Below, piece after piece: positions 40,813-49,270 of a DNA stretch of 50,140 bases (position 1 is its first letter; every line of letters begins with the position of its first letter). The DNA is taken from the NCBI GenBank assembly GCA_945901125.1, contig CAMDKD010000020.1, positions 1 to 50,140 on the forward strand, read 5' to 3'. A program made the translations under genes and the position numbers. The notes under the pieces were generated by a model. That model was given only the letters and a program-made list of their open reading frames with translations, was not told the origin of the DNA and ran no database searches. Source of the DNA: Bordetella parapertussis (GTDB lineage: Bacteria; Pseudomonadota; Gammaproteobacteria; Burkholderiales; Burkholderiaceae_C).

Positions 40813-41553
40813 ATGACCTTGTTTCAACCCTTGCATCTTGAAGGTGCGCCCAATTTCCGCGATCTGGGCGGCTATGCCAATATCCACGGTCAAACGCTCA
40901 AGCACCAGCTGATTTACCGGTCTGACCATCTCGGAAAGCTGACTGGCGACGACATCAAGCACTTGCAAACCCTGAACACCCGTCCCTGGCTGGTACTGGA
41001 TTTCCGGGGCGTGGAAGAACGCCTGCAACAAGCCTGTACCTTGCCCGATGCCAAAGTGCTCTCTTTGTCCATAGAACCGACCGTGGTGCAAACACTGACC
41101 GATTTGCTGGCCAGCGGCGTGGCGGTGTCTTCGCAGAAAACCGTTGAATTGATGCAAGACACCTACAGCAACTTCATTCTTCAGCATTCCCACCGGTTTT
41201 CTGAATTTTTCGACGCCATTCTGGCTCACCCTGAATCCACCGTGGTGTTTCATTGCACCGCAGGCAAGGACAGAACCGGCATGGCAGCGACTTGCTTGTT
41301 GCACGCATTGCAGGTTCCCATGGAGACTATTTGGCGTGACTACATGGTCACCAACGAACGTTTGCGGCATATGCCTTTTTTTGAAGCCGCACCGGAAGTC
41401 GCGCGGGTGCTGCAAACCGTACAGCCTGAATTTTTACAAGCGGCCCTAGATACAATTACTCAGACACATGGCCATTTGGACACTTACCTGGACAAGGCCT
41501 TGGGTCTTGACACACAAAAAAGAAAAGCGCTGGCAGAACGCTTTCTCGCCTGA
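40813..41553 (+). CDS. Tyrosine/serine protein phosphatase (DSP-like, Y_phosphatase3)
   Basis: 246 residues from the ATG at 40813, which gives the family's N-terminal NFRDLGGYAN; a frame open to 40696 carries no family sequence. The P-loop HCTAGKDRTGMAATCLLHAL holds the catalytic Cys-x5-Arg, and the upstream DFRGVEER carries the usual conserved acidic and basic residues. Relatives act on phosphotyrosine, phosphoserine or phosphoinositides. It is cytoplasmic. The ybaK gene begins one base after its stop, so the two are co-transcribed, although a functional link is not evident. Confidence 0.88.
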   Translation: MTLFQPLHLEGAPNFRDLGGYANIHGQTLKHQLIYRSDHLGKLTGDDIKHLQTLNTRPWLVLDFRGVEERLQQACTLPDAKVLSLSIEPTVVQTLTDLLASGVAVSSQKTVELMQDTYSNFILQHSHRFSEFFDAILAHPESTVVFHCTAGKDRTGMAATCLLHALQVPMETIWRDYMVTNERLRHMPFFEAAPEVARVLQTVQPEFLQAALDTITQTHGHLDTYLDKALGLDTQKRKALAERFLA

Positions 41554-41554
41554 G

Positions 41555-42046
41555 ATGGCGAAAAAAGACAAGGTCAGCGAAACCCCGGCCATCGCGCTGC
41601 TGCGCCGTCACGGGGTGGTCTTCACCGAGCACATATACGACTACCTGGAACACGGCGGTGCACAGCACAGCGCAGAAGTTTTAGGCATGGATGCTTTTTC
41701 TGTGGTCAAGACCTTGATCATGCAAGACCAGGACGCGAAACCGCTGGTGGTATTGATGCATGGAAACCGCAAGGTATCGACAAAAAACCTGGCCCGCCAA
41801 CTGGGACTGAAATCGATAGAGCCGTGTACGCCTGAAGTGGCCAACCGGCACAGCGGTTACCTGGTCGGCGGAACCTCGCCGTTTGCCACGCGCCGCGACA
41901 TGCCAGTTTACATAGAGGAAAGCATTTTGCCTTTGCCACGCATTTGCATCAATGGCGGCAAGCGCGGTTATTTGATTGGCATTGAGCCTCAGGTGTGTGT
42001 GCAATTGCTGAACGCCAAACCGGTCCACTGTGCGCTGATCGAATAA
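41555..42046 (+). CDS. ybaK: Cys-tRNA(Pro)/Cys-tRNA(Cys) deacylase, YbaK/EbsC family
   Basis: 163 residues from the ATG at 41555, one base after the phosphatase stop; a frame extending back to 41468 only shadows that gene. Family sequence includes AIALLRRHGVVFTEHIYDY, SVVKTLIMQ (catalytic Lys), HGNRKVSTKNLARQLG and the substrate loop VGGTSPFATRRDMPVYIEE. The enzyme hydrolyses cysteinyl-tRNA(Pro) made in error by prolyl-tRNA synthetase. It is cytoplasmic. Length matches E. coli YbaK. Confidence 0.93.
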   Translation: MAKKDKVSETPAIALLRRHGVVFTEHIYDYLEHGGAQHSAEVLGMDAFSVVKTLIMQDQDAKPLVVLMHGNRKVSTKNLARQLGLKSIEPCTPEVANRHSGYLVGGTSPFATRRDMPVYIEESILPLPRICINGGKRGYLIGIEPQVCVQLLNAKPVHCALIE

Positions 42047-42052
42047 ACCGGC

Positions 42053-42937
42053 TCAGTGCGGAATCTCACCCAATACGGTACAGCGGCGTATCACCCGCTT
42101 TTGGGTGAATGGATCGTAAGTCGTCGCTTTGTGCATCAGGCAACGGTTGTCCCAGATCAGCAATTGATGAACTTGCCACTCGTGTTCATAAATCAAATCG
42201 GCTTGCAAGGCAAAGCTGTTTAATTCCTCGATCAGCTTTCTGCCAGCTTCATAGTCCATGCCGACAATGTATTCGGCGTGGTCACCCAGGTACAAACATT
42301 TGCGGCCTGTTTCAGGGTGTGTTCTGACCACCGGGTGATCCACCGGCGGGGCTATTTGGCGTTGCTCATCGGTCATTGGGTTTTCAGCGTGCCTGCGGGT
42401 GCGCGAAAAATCCAGGTTGTGCACAGCTCGCATATCGGCAATGCGTTGTTTCATTGACGCGTCCAGGCGCTCGTAAGCGCCGTACATATCGCAGAAATGG
42501 GTTTGACCGCCCTGCCCGGGTTCAGGCATGACTTCACCGTAAATCAAGGTGGCATGACCGGTGACCCGCAGCCAGGAACCGTCAGTGTGCCAGGCCAGCG
42601 TGCCTCTGTCCGGGTGTTTGCCGTTCGGCAGTCCTTGCTCATTCAAATTTGAAAGCCTGTAAATCTCCGGCAAGCCTTCGGTGTGGTACTGGTTCATGAC
42701 GTGGATTTGCACTTCGCCAAAACCGCGCGCCAGTTGTACCTGTTGTTCAGGGGAAATATGCTGGGCTGAAAACACCAGCACCTGGTAGTGCAAAAAAGCC
42801 CGGTGAACCGCTTGCAGCGTATCTGCAGACAAGTCTGTAGAAAAATCAATGCCGCTGATTTCAGCGCCCATGTGCGGTGTCAAGGCCCGCACTTGAAAAG
42901 GCCAGACGGCGGCTTCAGCGTTGGAGACAGGTTGCAT
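42053..42937 (-). CDS. TauD/TfdA-family 2-oxoglutarate-dependent dioxygenase
   Basis: 294 residues from the ATG at 42937, which has AGGAG five bases upstream; a GTG six bases earlier overlaps that site. The Fe(II) triad is visible as His and Asp in LAWHTDGSWLRVTGH and the distal His in WDNRCLMHKATTYDP. The closing RVIRRCTVLGE carries the Arg that binds 2-oxoglutarate. Relatives cleave taurine, 2,4-dichlorophenoxyacetate or hydroxylate carnitine precursors. It is the last gene of the six-gene minus-strand operon, following the CaiB gene by nine bases. The substrate is unknown. Confidence 0.92.
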   Translation of the reverse strand: MQPVSNAEAAVWPFQVRALTPHMGAEISGIDFSTDLSADTLQAVHRAFLHYQVLVFSAQHISPEQQVQLARGFGEVQIHVMNQYHTEGLPEIYRLSNLNEQGLPNGKHPDRGTLAWHTDGSWLRVTGHATLIYGEVMPEPGQGGQTHFCDMYGAYERLDASMKQRIADMRAVHNLDFSRTRRHAENPMTDEQRQIAPPVDHPVVRTHPETGRKCLYLGDHAEYIVGMDYEAGRKLIEELNSFALQADLIYEHEWQVHQLLIWDNRCLMHKATTYDPFTQKRVIRRCTVLGEIPH

Positions 42938-42946
42938 GCTCACTCC

Positions 42947-44176
42947 TTATTTGATACCGGACAAACCGGGTAGCAAGCCTTTTTCCTGCAAGGACTGAAT
43001 GCGTTGCGCCGGGTAATGCAATACATCTTGCAATATGTCCATCGTATCTTGACCGATGCGCCAAGGCGCGTTCACAGGCGGCGCAAGCGGTGCACCGTCG
43101 ACATGGAAAGGGGCAGCAGTCACCTTGACACCGCCGGGTCTGGCGGGGTGTTGAATGACCGGAAACGCCTGCCTGAGTTGCAAATGCGGGTGATTGACGA
43201 TGTCTTCGGGCTGCAGCATGGGCACGGCCGGAAAACGTTCTGCCGAGAGCAGCGCCATGACTTCGTCAACAGAATCAAACTCATCAAGCCAAGCGTAAAT
43301 AATCTCCAGCACCTGAGGCCAGTTTTGCCGTCTGGCAGGACCGGTTAAGAAGCGTTCATCGGCGGCCAGATCGGGGCGGTTCATGATGCGTATCAATTTC
43401 TCCCACATGCCGGGCGCGCCGCCGATTTGCATGGCAATGTGTTTGCCGCCGACCGGGTGAATCACCATGCTGGGCCGGGGTTGCCGGGTGGCCTCGTGGC
43501 CGTTCAACAATGCGGCATAACTCACGTCGTCGGCGCAAATCAAGCACTCGAGCATGGACACATCCAGGTAAGCGCCTTGGCCGTTTTTGGCCTTGCGCAA
43601 CAAGGCCGCGCACACCAGACCGAAGGCGTGGGCACCGGCCAGCACATCGGCGGCTTGCAAATTGGACACACGCGGCGGGTGCAAGCCGGCGCGCTCCAAT
43701 TCCATCATGCCGGAAAACGCGTTGATCAAATGCGCATAAGCCTGGGTCTGGCGCAAGGGTCCGGTCTGGCCGAAACCGGAGATAGAGCAGTACACCAAAT
43801 CGGGCTTGATGGCTTTGAGGCTGGCGTAATCCAGTTTGTATTTGGCCATGACGCCGGGCGAGAAATTCTCGACCACCACATCGCATTGCAGCACCAGGTC
43901 TTTGACGATGTCCAGTGCTTCAGGCCGGGTGAAGTCCAGCGCAATGCTTTTTTTGCCTGCGTTGACCCGAGCGAAATAAGCGCTTTGGTCGGCGGCCTCA
44001 TCGTTCATCTGCGGGATGATGTAGCGGATCTCATCGCCCTCGCCCGGCTTTTCGATTTTGTACACATCCGCGCCCAGGTCTGACAGCAAACGGGTGCAGT
44101 ACGGCCCGGACAGCACACGGGTGAAATCGCAAATTTTGTAGCCTTGCAGCAGTTGCCGGGTATCCGTTGTGCTCAT
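42947..44176 (-). CDS. CaiB/BaiF-family (class III) CoA transferase
   Basis: 409 residues, normal family length. Features: DFTRVLSGPYCTRLLSDLGA with the following DVYKIEKPGEGDEIR, VENFSPGVMAKYKLDYASLK, SISGFGQTGPL, and LQAADVLAGAHAFGLV, which holds the catalytic Asp near 170. It transfers CoA between carboxylic acids, producing the CoA ester needed by the crotonase in the same operon. It is cytoplasmic. It lies 24 bases after the zinc dehydrogenase gene and nine before the TauD gene. Formyl-CoA, carnitine and succinyl-CoA-dependent members cannot be told apart here. Confidence 0.92.
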   Translation of the reverse strand: MSTTDTRQLLQGYKICDFTRVLSGPYCTRLLSDLGADVYKIEKPGEGDEIRYIIPQMNDEAADQSAYFARVNAGKKSIALDFTRPEALDIVKDLVLQCDVVVENFSPGVMAKYKLDYASLKAIKPDLVYCSISGFGQTGPLRQTQAYAHLINAFSGMMELERAGLHPPRVSNLQAADVLAGAHAFGLVCAALLRKAKNGQGAYLDVSMLECLICADDVSYAALLNGHEATRQPRPSMVIHPVGGKHIAMQIGGAPGMWEKLIRIMNRPDLAADERFLTGPARRQNWPQVLEIIYAWLDEFDSVDEVMALLSAERFPAVPMLQPEDIVNHPHLQLRQAFPVIQHPARPGGVKVTAAPFHVDGAPLAPPVNAPWRIGQDTMDILQDVLHYPAQRIQSLQEKGLLPGLSGIK

Positions 44177-44200
44177 GGTGTGTTCTTTGTGTAAAACCGT

Positions 44201-45319
44201 TTAAGCATCGCCCCAGGGCAGCACCAACGGTTTGATTTCATTGCCTGCCGACATGCCTGCCAGCGCTTCGTTGATGGTACCCAAGCCGTAGCGGTTGGTC
44301 AGCATGCGGCCAAACGGCAGGCTGGACTGATGCCGGGAGATGAATTCCAAGGCCTTATGGTAGTGGCTGATGTCAGCAGAAATCGAACCTTGCAAATGCA
44401 CGTTCTTCAAAGTGATGAGCGAGGGTTGAAACTCGACCTTGCCTTTGCTGGTCTGCCCGGCCACCATGTAACGACCGCCGCTGCGCACCAGGTCCATGCC
44501 CTCAGCGAATGCACCGGGCACCCCGGAAAAATCAAACACGATATCACCGCCGCGCCCCTGCGTCAGTTCTTTCACACGCGCTAGCCGCGCGCCGACGTCC
44601 ATGCCGGTGACAGACAAGACTTCATCCGCACCAAAGTCGGTGGCCAGGGACAGCCTTTGCTCGGGCGCGCCTATGGTGATGACTTTTTTGGCACCGCGTA
44701 TGCGGGCTACGCCGGTGGCCAGTATGCCCAGCGGGCCGGCACCTTGAATCACCACTGTGTCTGAAGGCGAGATATCGCCGATCTGGTCAAACGCATTCAT
44801 CACCGAGCGGAATGCGCAACTCGACAAACTGGCCAGTGTGCTGTCCACATCGTCCGGCACTTTGACGCGGCCCGAGGTCGGCAACACATACCCGTACTCG
44901 GCAAATCCACCCATCAAAAACGGGTGCTTCTCCATGCTCTCGTACATGTACATGCGTTTATTGATGCACAAATACGGTTGCTTGGCCTGGGTGCATTGAA
45001 AGCAGTGGCCGCAATAGGAATGCGCCCAGATCACGCGGTCGCCAACCTTGACATGCTGACCCATGGAATCAATATTGGCATTGGGTCCGACTTCAATGAC
45101 ACGACCCACCATTTCGTGGCCGAGTATGACCGGCAGATTCACTTTGATGGCCAAGGCGCCGTGCGCCAGGTGCACATCGGTGCCGCAAATCGAACAGACT
45201 TCGATCTTCACCAGCAAGGCACCGGCTTCGAGTTCGCGGGGCACTTGCACTTCTTCTACAGCCAAAGGCTTGCCGAATTCACGCAACACGGCGGCTTTGG
45301 CGTATTCAGGACGTTTCAT
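44201..45319 (-). CDS. Zinc-dependent alcohol dehydrogenase (medium-chain)
   Basis: 372 residues from the ATG at 45319, five bases after the NosR-like stop; a frame to 45445 only overlaps that gene. Catalytic zinc site CSICGTDVHLAHG and GHEMVGRVIEVG, structural zinc cysteines in YCGHCFQCTQAKQPYLC, and NAD-binding GAGPLGILATGVARIRGA are visible. It oxidises a secondary or hydroxy-acid-type alcohol, or reduces the reverse. Its position between a NosR-like protein and CaiB suggests it makes the oxo acid later activated with CoA. The substrate is not predictable. Confidence 0.9.
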   Translation of the reverse strand: MKRPEYAKAAVLREFGKPLAVEEVQVPRELEAGALLVKIEVCSICGTDVHLAHGALAIKVNLPVILGHEMVGRVIEVGPNANIDSMGQHVKVGDRVIWAHSYCGHCFQCTQAKQPYLCINKRMYMYESMEKHPFLMGGFAEYGYVLPTSGRVKVPDDVDSTLASLSSCAFRSVMNAFDQIGDISPSDTVVIQGAGPLGILATGVARIRGAKKVITIGAPEQRLSLATDFGADEVLSVTGMDVGARLARVKELTQGRGGDIVFDFSGVPGAFAEGMDLVRSGGRYMVAGQTSKGKVEFQPSLITLKNVHLQGSISADISHYHKALEFISRHQSSLPFGRMLTNRYGLGTINEALAGMSAGNEIKPLVLPWGDA

Positions 45320-45324
45320 GGGAT

Positions 45325-47196
45325 TCAGATTTCTTTCACAGACACAACTGGAATGACCGCTATGCTTGATCTGCCCTGTTTGATCAACGGCAGACAACGC
45401 TTGGGGTCCTGGTAAATGGAGACACAGTCCAGGCATTGGAAGCACTCGCTGTAATCAACCTTGCCGGTGTCTTCAATCGCTTGGTATTCGCATTTGTAAC
45501 GGCACGACTGGCAAGGCGTACCGCATTCTTTGCGCCGGGGTATCCATGACCAGCGCTGTAAAAAATTCAGCGAAGCCAGCGCCGCGCCCAAAGGGCAGAT
45601 GTAACGGCAATAGCCACGGTACACAAACACTCCTAGCGCCAGGCATGACAAGGCCCACAAGACAAACGGCCACTCGCGGTCAAAGTACAGGCTGATGGCG
45701 GTTTTGAAAGGCTCGACCTCTATGGCAATTCGTGCAAAAGAAGGTGCCGCAAAAATCGATACCAAAATAGTTGCCAGCACGCCGTACTTCAGCCATTTCA
45801 ATCTTTTATCCAGCGCAGCGCGCAAACGACGCTGCTGCAAACCTGCGGCGTTGGCGATCAGGCTGATCAATTCCTGCAAAGCACCGAAAGGGCACAACCA
45901 GCCGCAAAAAGTACCGCGCCCCCAAACCAGCAAAGTCCCGGCGACAAACACCCACAGAATCACGGTGATCGGGTCGTTCATTAAAAAGCTTAAATCGCCG
46001 CCGGTACTCAGTGATTCAATCGCGCCTGTGATGTTGATGATGCTGAGTTGCCCTTGTGCATACCAGCCTATGAAGCCAACGGTAAACACCAGGTAGGCGC
46101 TGCGCAATAGACGCAGGCGTGTGTCAGTGGCGCTCATGCGTTTTTGCGCGATCAAACCGGTGGTGAGAATGACCAAACCCAACAACAAAACAGCAATGTC
46201 AACCCGCCGGGATTGCCAGACCTGCAGCCACTCATGCCGACCGGAGGAGTCTTCGTCCATGTGTTGAATGCGCTCGAGTTGATCCAATCTTGTCTGCGCG
46301 TCTGCCGCAACCACCGGCTGAGCCACTGTTTCCACCGCTTGTTCGACCGCTATGGGAACTGTCGATTCAGGCTTTTTAACTTCAGCAACTTTGCCTGGCG
46401 ACTTGTCCGCTTCGCTGCCGGGTGCTTTGGCTTTGGCGTCGCCGTTCTCAGCGGTTTTTGCAGCCGCAGGCGCATACGTGGTGACAATCGGTTCGCGCGA
46501 CGTATTGCCTGCAACAGGAGCCACAGGTTCGGGCGTTTTATCCGGTACTGCGCCGGCGGGAACAGCGGAAGCGCCACCGGCACCACTGAAGTACCAGGAC
46601 GGCGTGTGGTCCAGTACTGAGGGATCCAATTTGGCACGCGCCACTCTGGCTGCGGCAGCCAGCAGGCTGCGGTCTATGGCTTTAGCGGTAATGGTGCCGC
46701 GGTGCACGCCTTGCATGGACACATTGCGGTCTATGTGCACCGTCGGGTCATTCGGCCCGTGTATGTCAATGAAATGATGGAATGTCAACTTGACATACTG
46801 AGCCGCAAAAGCCACCAGCTTGGCGTGGCTGAATACCGAAAGAAACAAGGGCTCAGTGTGGTCAATCAGATTTATTTTTAAAAAACGACCGTCCAAATCC
46901 ATGAACACAAACAAGTCGATGGGCTTGCCGCTGTAGCCGCGCAAATTGGTGAAATCGACCGTCTCAAAAGCGTAGCCGAGCAACTTGGGTTTGCCGTCTG
47001 CGGTCTCTTCTGCCGGCGTAAACACCGGATAAGCACGCATGTCCGCCTGCACTTCTCCTATGGTGTAGCGGCCATCGAGTTGCCTGGAAACATCTTCTCT
47101 CTCGAGCTGCCCCGCTTGCACGCCGCTGATGAAAACCAGCAGTGTGAGAAAAAAAACAAGAACGGATTTTGAGGAACTCAACCCGGATACCTGCAT
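45325..47196 (-). CDS. NosR/NirI-like membrane protein with FMN-binding domain and 4Fe-4S ferredoxin sites
   Basis: 623 residues from the ATG at 47196 (TAATG overlap with the crotonase stop). A signal/TM segment (VLVFFLTLLVFISGVQA) precedes an FMN-binding domain (about 35-190, GVHRGTITAKAI holding the likely flavinylated Thr). A long Pro/Ala/Lys linker (about 215-310) follows, then about five TM helices. Cysteine motifs are FCGWLCPFGALQEL and YCRYICPLGAAL, and a terminal cluster CGTPCQSCRYKCEYQ and CFQCLDC. NosR-type proteins transfer electrons across the inner membrane. No nos or nir genes are present, so here it probably serves an enzyme of the catabolic operon or reoxidises ferredoxin. The linker is unusual in length. 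Confidence 0.87.
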   Translation of the reverse strand: MQVSGLSSSKSVLVFFLTLLVFISGVQAGQLEREDVSRQLDGRYTIGEVQADMRAYPVFTPAEETADGKPKLLGYAFETVDFTNLRGYSGKPIDLFVFMDLDGRFLKINLIDHTEPLFLSVFSHAKLVAFAAQYVKLTFHHFIDIHGPNDPTVHIDRNVSMQGVHRGTITAKAIDRSLLAAAARVARAKLDPSVLDHTPSWYFSGAGGASAVPAGAVPDKTPEPVAPVAGNTSREPIVTTYAPAAAKTAENGDAKAKAPGSEADKSPGKVAEVKKPESTVPIAVEQAVETVAQPVVAADAQTRLDQLERIQHMDEDSSGRHEWLQVWQSRRVDIAVLLLGLVILTTGLIAQKRMSATDTRLRLLRSAYLVFTVGFIGWYAQGQLSIINITGAIESLSTGGDLSFLMNDPITVILWVFVAGTLLVWGRGTFCGWLCPFGALQELISLIANAAGLQQRRLRAALDKRLKWLKYGVLATILVSIFAAPSFARIAIEVEPFKTAISLYFDREWPFVLWALSCLALGVFVYRGYCRYICPLGAALASLNFLQRWSWIPRRKECGTPCQSCRYKCEYQAIEDTGKVDYSECFQCLDCVSIYQDPKRCLPLIKQGRSSIAVIPVVSVKEI

Positions 47197-48074
47197 TACG
47201 CCCACCAGGGGTAAAAGTCAGGCATATCGCTGGAGGCTTTGTCCGTGAACACGGGTTTGCGTTTTTCCAGAAATGAGTCAACGCCTTCCTTGCCGCTGGT
47301 GGTGCTGACATAAAATATCGCCAGTGAATCGACCTCGTGGGCTTTGAGCGGATGGTCCTGGGCTGAATTGCGGTAAAGCATTTGCCGGGTCAGCGCGATG
47401 GCCACCGGGCTGTGGGCGACGATTTTGCGGGCTATCTTGTAAGCCTCTTCCAGCAGTGAGTCTGCCGGATACACGGCCTTGACATAACCGGCTGCCAGCA
47501 AAACATCGGCGCTGTGAATGTCGCCGGTGTAACACCATTCCAAGGCGGTTTGCAGGCCGACTAGGCGCGGCAAAAACCAGCTCGAGCAGGCTTCAGGTGT
47601 GATACCGATTTTGTTGAACACAAAACCCATGCGGGCTTTGTCAGACAGCAGCCGTATGTCCATGGCGCAGGTCATGGTCGCGCCTATACCGACAGCGGCA
47701 CCGTTGATGGCGCCGATGACAGGCTTTTTGCATTCGTACATGGCCAGGGTCACGGTGCCCCCGGTGTCGCGCACGCCTTGCATGATGGCCTCGGTATGCA
47801 ATTTGGTTTGCATATCTTCCAGCGTCGGGTGCATGGTTTCGTCCAGTCCGAACACATTGCCGCCCACGCTCAAGTCCATGCCGGCACAAAACGCCTTACC
47901 GGCACCGGTAACCACAATAGCGCCGACGTCATCGTCTTCGCTGGCACGCTCAAATGCATGAACGAGTTCCCACGCCATCTCCACTGTGAAAGCATTCAAT
48001 TGCTCTGGCCGGTTCAGGGTCAAGGTCAGAATCTTGTCTGCAACCTCGTAGCGAAGTGTGTTGTAGGTTTTCAT
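47196..48074 (-). CDS. Enoyl-CoA hydratase/isomerase (crotonase) family protein
   Basis: 292 residues, somewhat longer than the usual 260. Features: LNRPEQLNAFTVEM, VTGAGKAFCAGMDLSVGG (oxyanion hole), INGAAVGIGATMTCAMDIRL and GITPEACSSWFLPRLVG. The second catalytic Glu is present (TPEACS), but the first, normally in the GGGCE-type turn, is replaced (GIGATM), so isomerase, lyase or dienoyl-type chemistry is as likely as simple hydration. Cytoplasmic; acts on a CoA ester. It is the second gene of the operon, 23 bases after the enolase-superfamily gene, and its stop overlaps the NosR-like start. Confidence 0.9.
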   Translation of the reverse strand: MKTYNTLRYEVADKILTLTLNRPEQLNAFTVEMAWELVHAFERASEDDDVGAIVVTGAGKAFCAGMDLSVGGNVFGLDETMHPTLEDMQTKLHTEAIMQGVRDTGGTVTLAMYECKKPVIGAINGAAVGIGATMTCAMDIRLLSDKARMGFVFNKIGITPEACSSWFLPRLVGLQTALEWCYTGDIHSADVLLAAGYVKAVYPADSLLEEAYKIARKIVAHSPVAIALTRQMLYRNSAQDHPLKAHEVDSLAIFYVSTTSGKEGVDSFLEKRKPVFTDKASSDMPDFYPWWA

Positions 48075-48097
48075 AGTGTTTTATTAAAAGAAAAAAA

Positions 48098-49210
48098 TTA
48101 AATAGCGAATTTTTTCACCGCAACTTCGTTCCAGTTCAATCCGTTGCCCGGCTTGTCAGACACCGTGGCAAAGCCATTGTGAACAGCAAAAGGCTCGGCT
48201 AAAACGGGTTCAGCCCAATCGCTCCACTCCAGCCAATCGGCAGATTCACTGACGCGCAATAAATGCGCGGACACTACCGGGTACAAATGGCTGGACAAGG
48301 GATAACCGGCAGCGCCTGCGATGGCGGCAGCACGCATCCAGCCGGTAACGCCGCCTATGCGCATCAAATCGGGCATGTATAAATCTGCAGCACCGGCTTT
48401 GACTGCTTTGTAAAACTCGCGCGGGCCGTAAATGTTTTCACCGATTTGCAAAGGCGTTTTGATTTGCGCGGCGATGTTTGCGCAGCCGTCCAGGTTGTCG
48501 TAAGTGATGGGTTCTTCAAACCAGTACAGGTTCTGGTCGTCCAGCTTGTGCATACGCTGCAATACTTCACCGTAAGTCATGCCTTGGTTGAAATCGGTCA
48601 TCAACAAAATATCGTCGCCGACAGCGTCGCGCACGGTGCGTATGGCTGCGATGTCATCGTTGGCTGTCTTGCGGCCCAATCGCATTTTCAACGCTTTAAA
48701 GCCGCCTTGTGCCACCAGTTTCCTGGCCTGATCGGCAAGTTTGTCTATTGGCAACAACCACAGCCCGTTGGTGTTGTAAGCGCGGATAGGACCCGGCTGA
48801 CCGCCGAGCAGACTGACCAAAGGCAGGTTGACAGCGCGCGCCAAAGCATCCCAGACGGCCATGTCCAGGCCGGCCATGGCAATCAAGCTAATGCCTTCAC
48901 GGCCCACCAAGTGAAACATTTTCATGGCGTCGCCATAAATGTCCAGCGGCGCCAGCGGTTTGCCTTTGAAATGATCGGCCAGCACTTGAATCATGCTGGT
49001 GATGGCAGGAATCGTCTTTTGCACATAAGGTTCCAGGTAACTGTGACCGGTCACCCCTTCGCGTGTGTGCACGTCTATGAGTATCAAAGGCCAGTGCGTG
49101 AATTCACCGACATTGGACACAATCGGGTTGGTCAAAGGCACGGACACTGCGCGCATGTTCACGCTTTCAAATGTCAGGCGCGCGGCGGCAGGTAGCTGGG
49201 TATTTGTCAT
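48098..49210 (-). CDS. Enolase-superfamily enzyme, mandelate racemase/muconate lactonizing type (copy 2)
   Basis: 370 residues, closely similar over its full length to the protein encoded at 38058. Shared motifs include TREGVTGHSYLEP, KALKMRLGRKT (Lys-x-Arg), TDFNQGMTYG (metal Asp), YWFEEPITYD (Glu), QIGENIYGPREFY (Glu) and LSSHLYPVVSAHLL (general-base His). Its chemistry is proton abstraction alpha to a carboxylate. It is the first gene of the six-gene catabolic operon ending with the TauD gene. Metal and acid/base residues are intact, so it should be active. Differences from copy 1 in the capping domain (TNPIVSNVGEF versus RRPVFAKVGTF) suggest related but distinct substrates. Confidence 0.89.
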   Translation of the reverse strand: MTNTQLPAAARLTFESVNMRAVSVPLTNPIVSNVGEFTHWPLILIDVHTREGVTGHSYLEPYVQKTIPAITSMIQVLADHFKGKPLAPLDIYGDAMKMFHLVGREGISLIAMAGLDMAVWDALARAVNLPLVSLLGGQPGPIRAYNTNGLWLLPIDKLADQARKLVAQGGFKALKMRLGRKTANDDIAAIRTVRDAVGDDILLMTDFNQGMTYGEVLQRMHKLDDQNLYWFEEPITYDNLDGCANIAAQIKTPLQIGENIYGPREFYKAVKAGAADLYMPDLMRIGGVTGWMRAAAIAGAAGYPLSSHLYPVVSAHLLRVSESADWLEWSDWAEPVLAEPFAVHNGFATVSDKPGNGLNWNEVAVKKFAI

Positions 49211-49270
49211 GAAATGCTTTCGGGAAATTGAACTGATGTACTGATGCAGTGAAACATATTTTGCAACACT

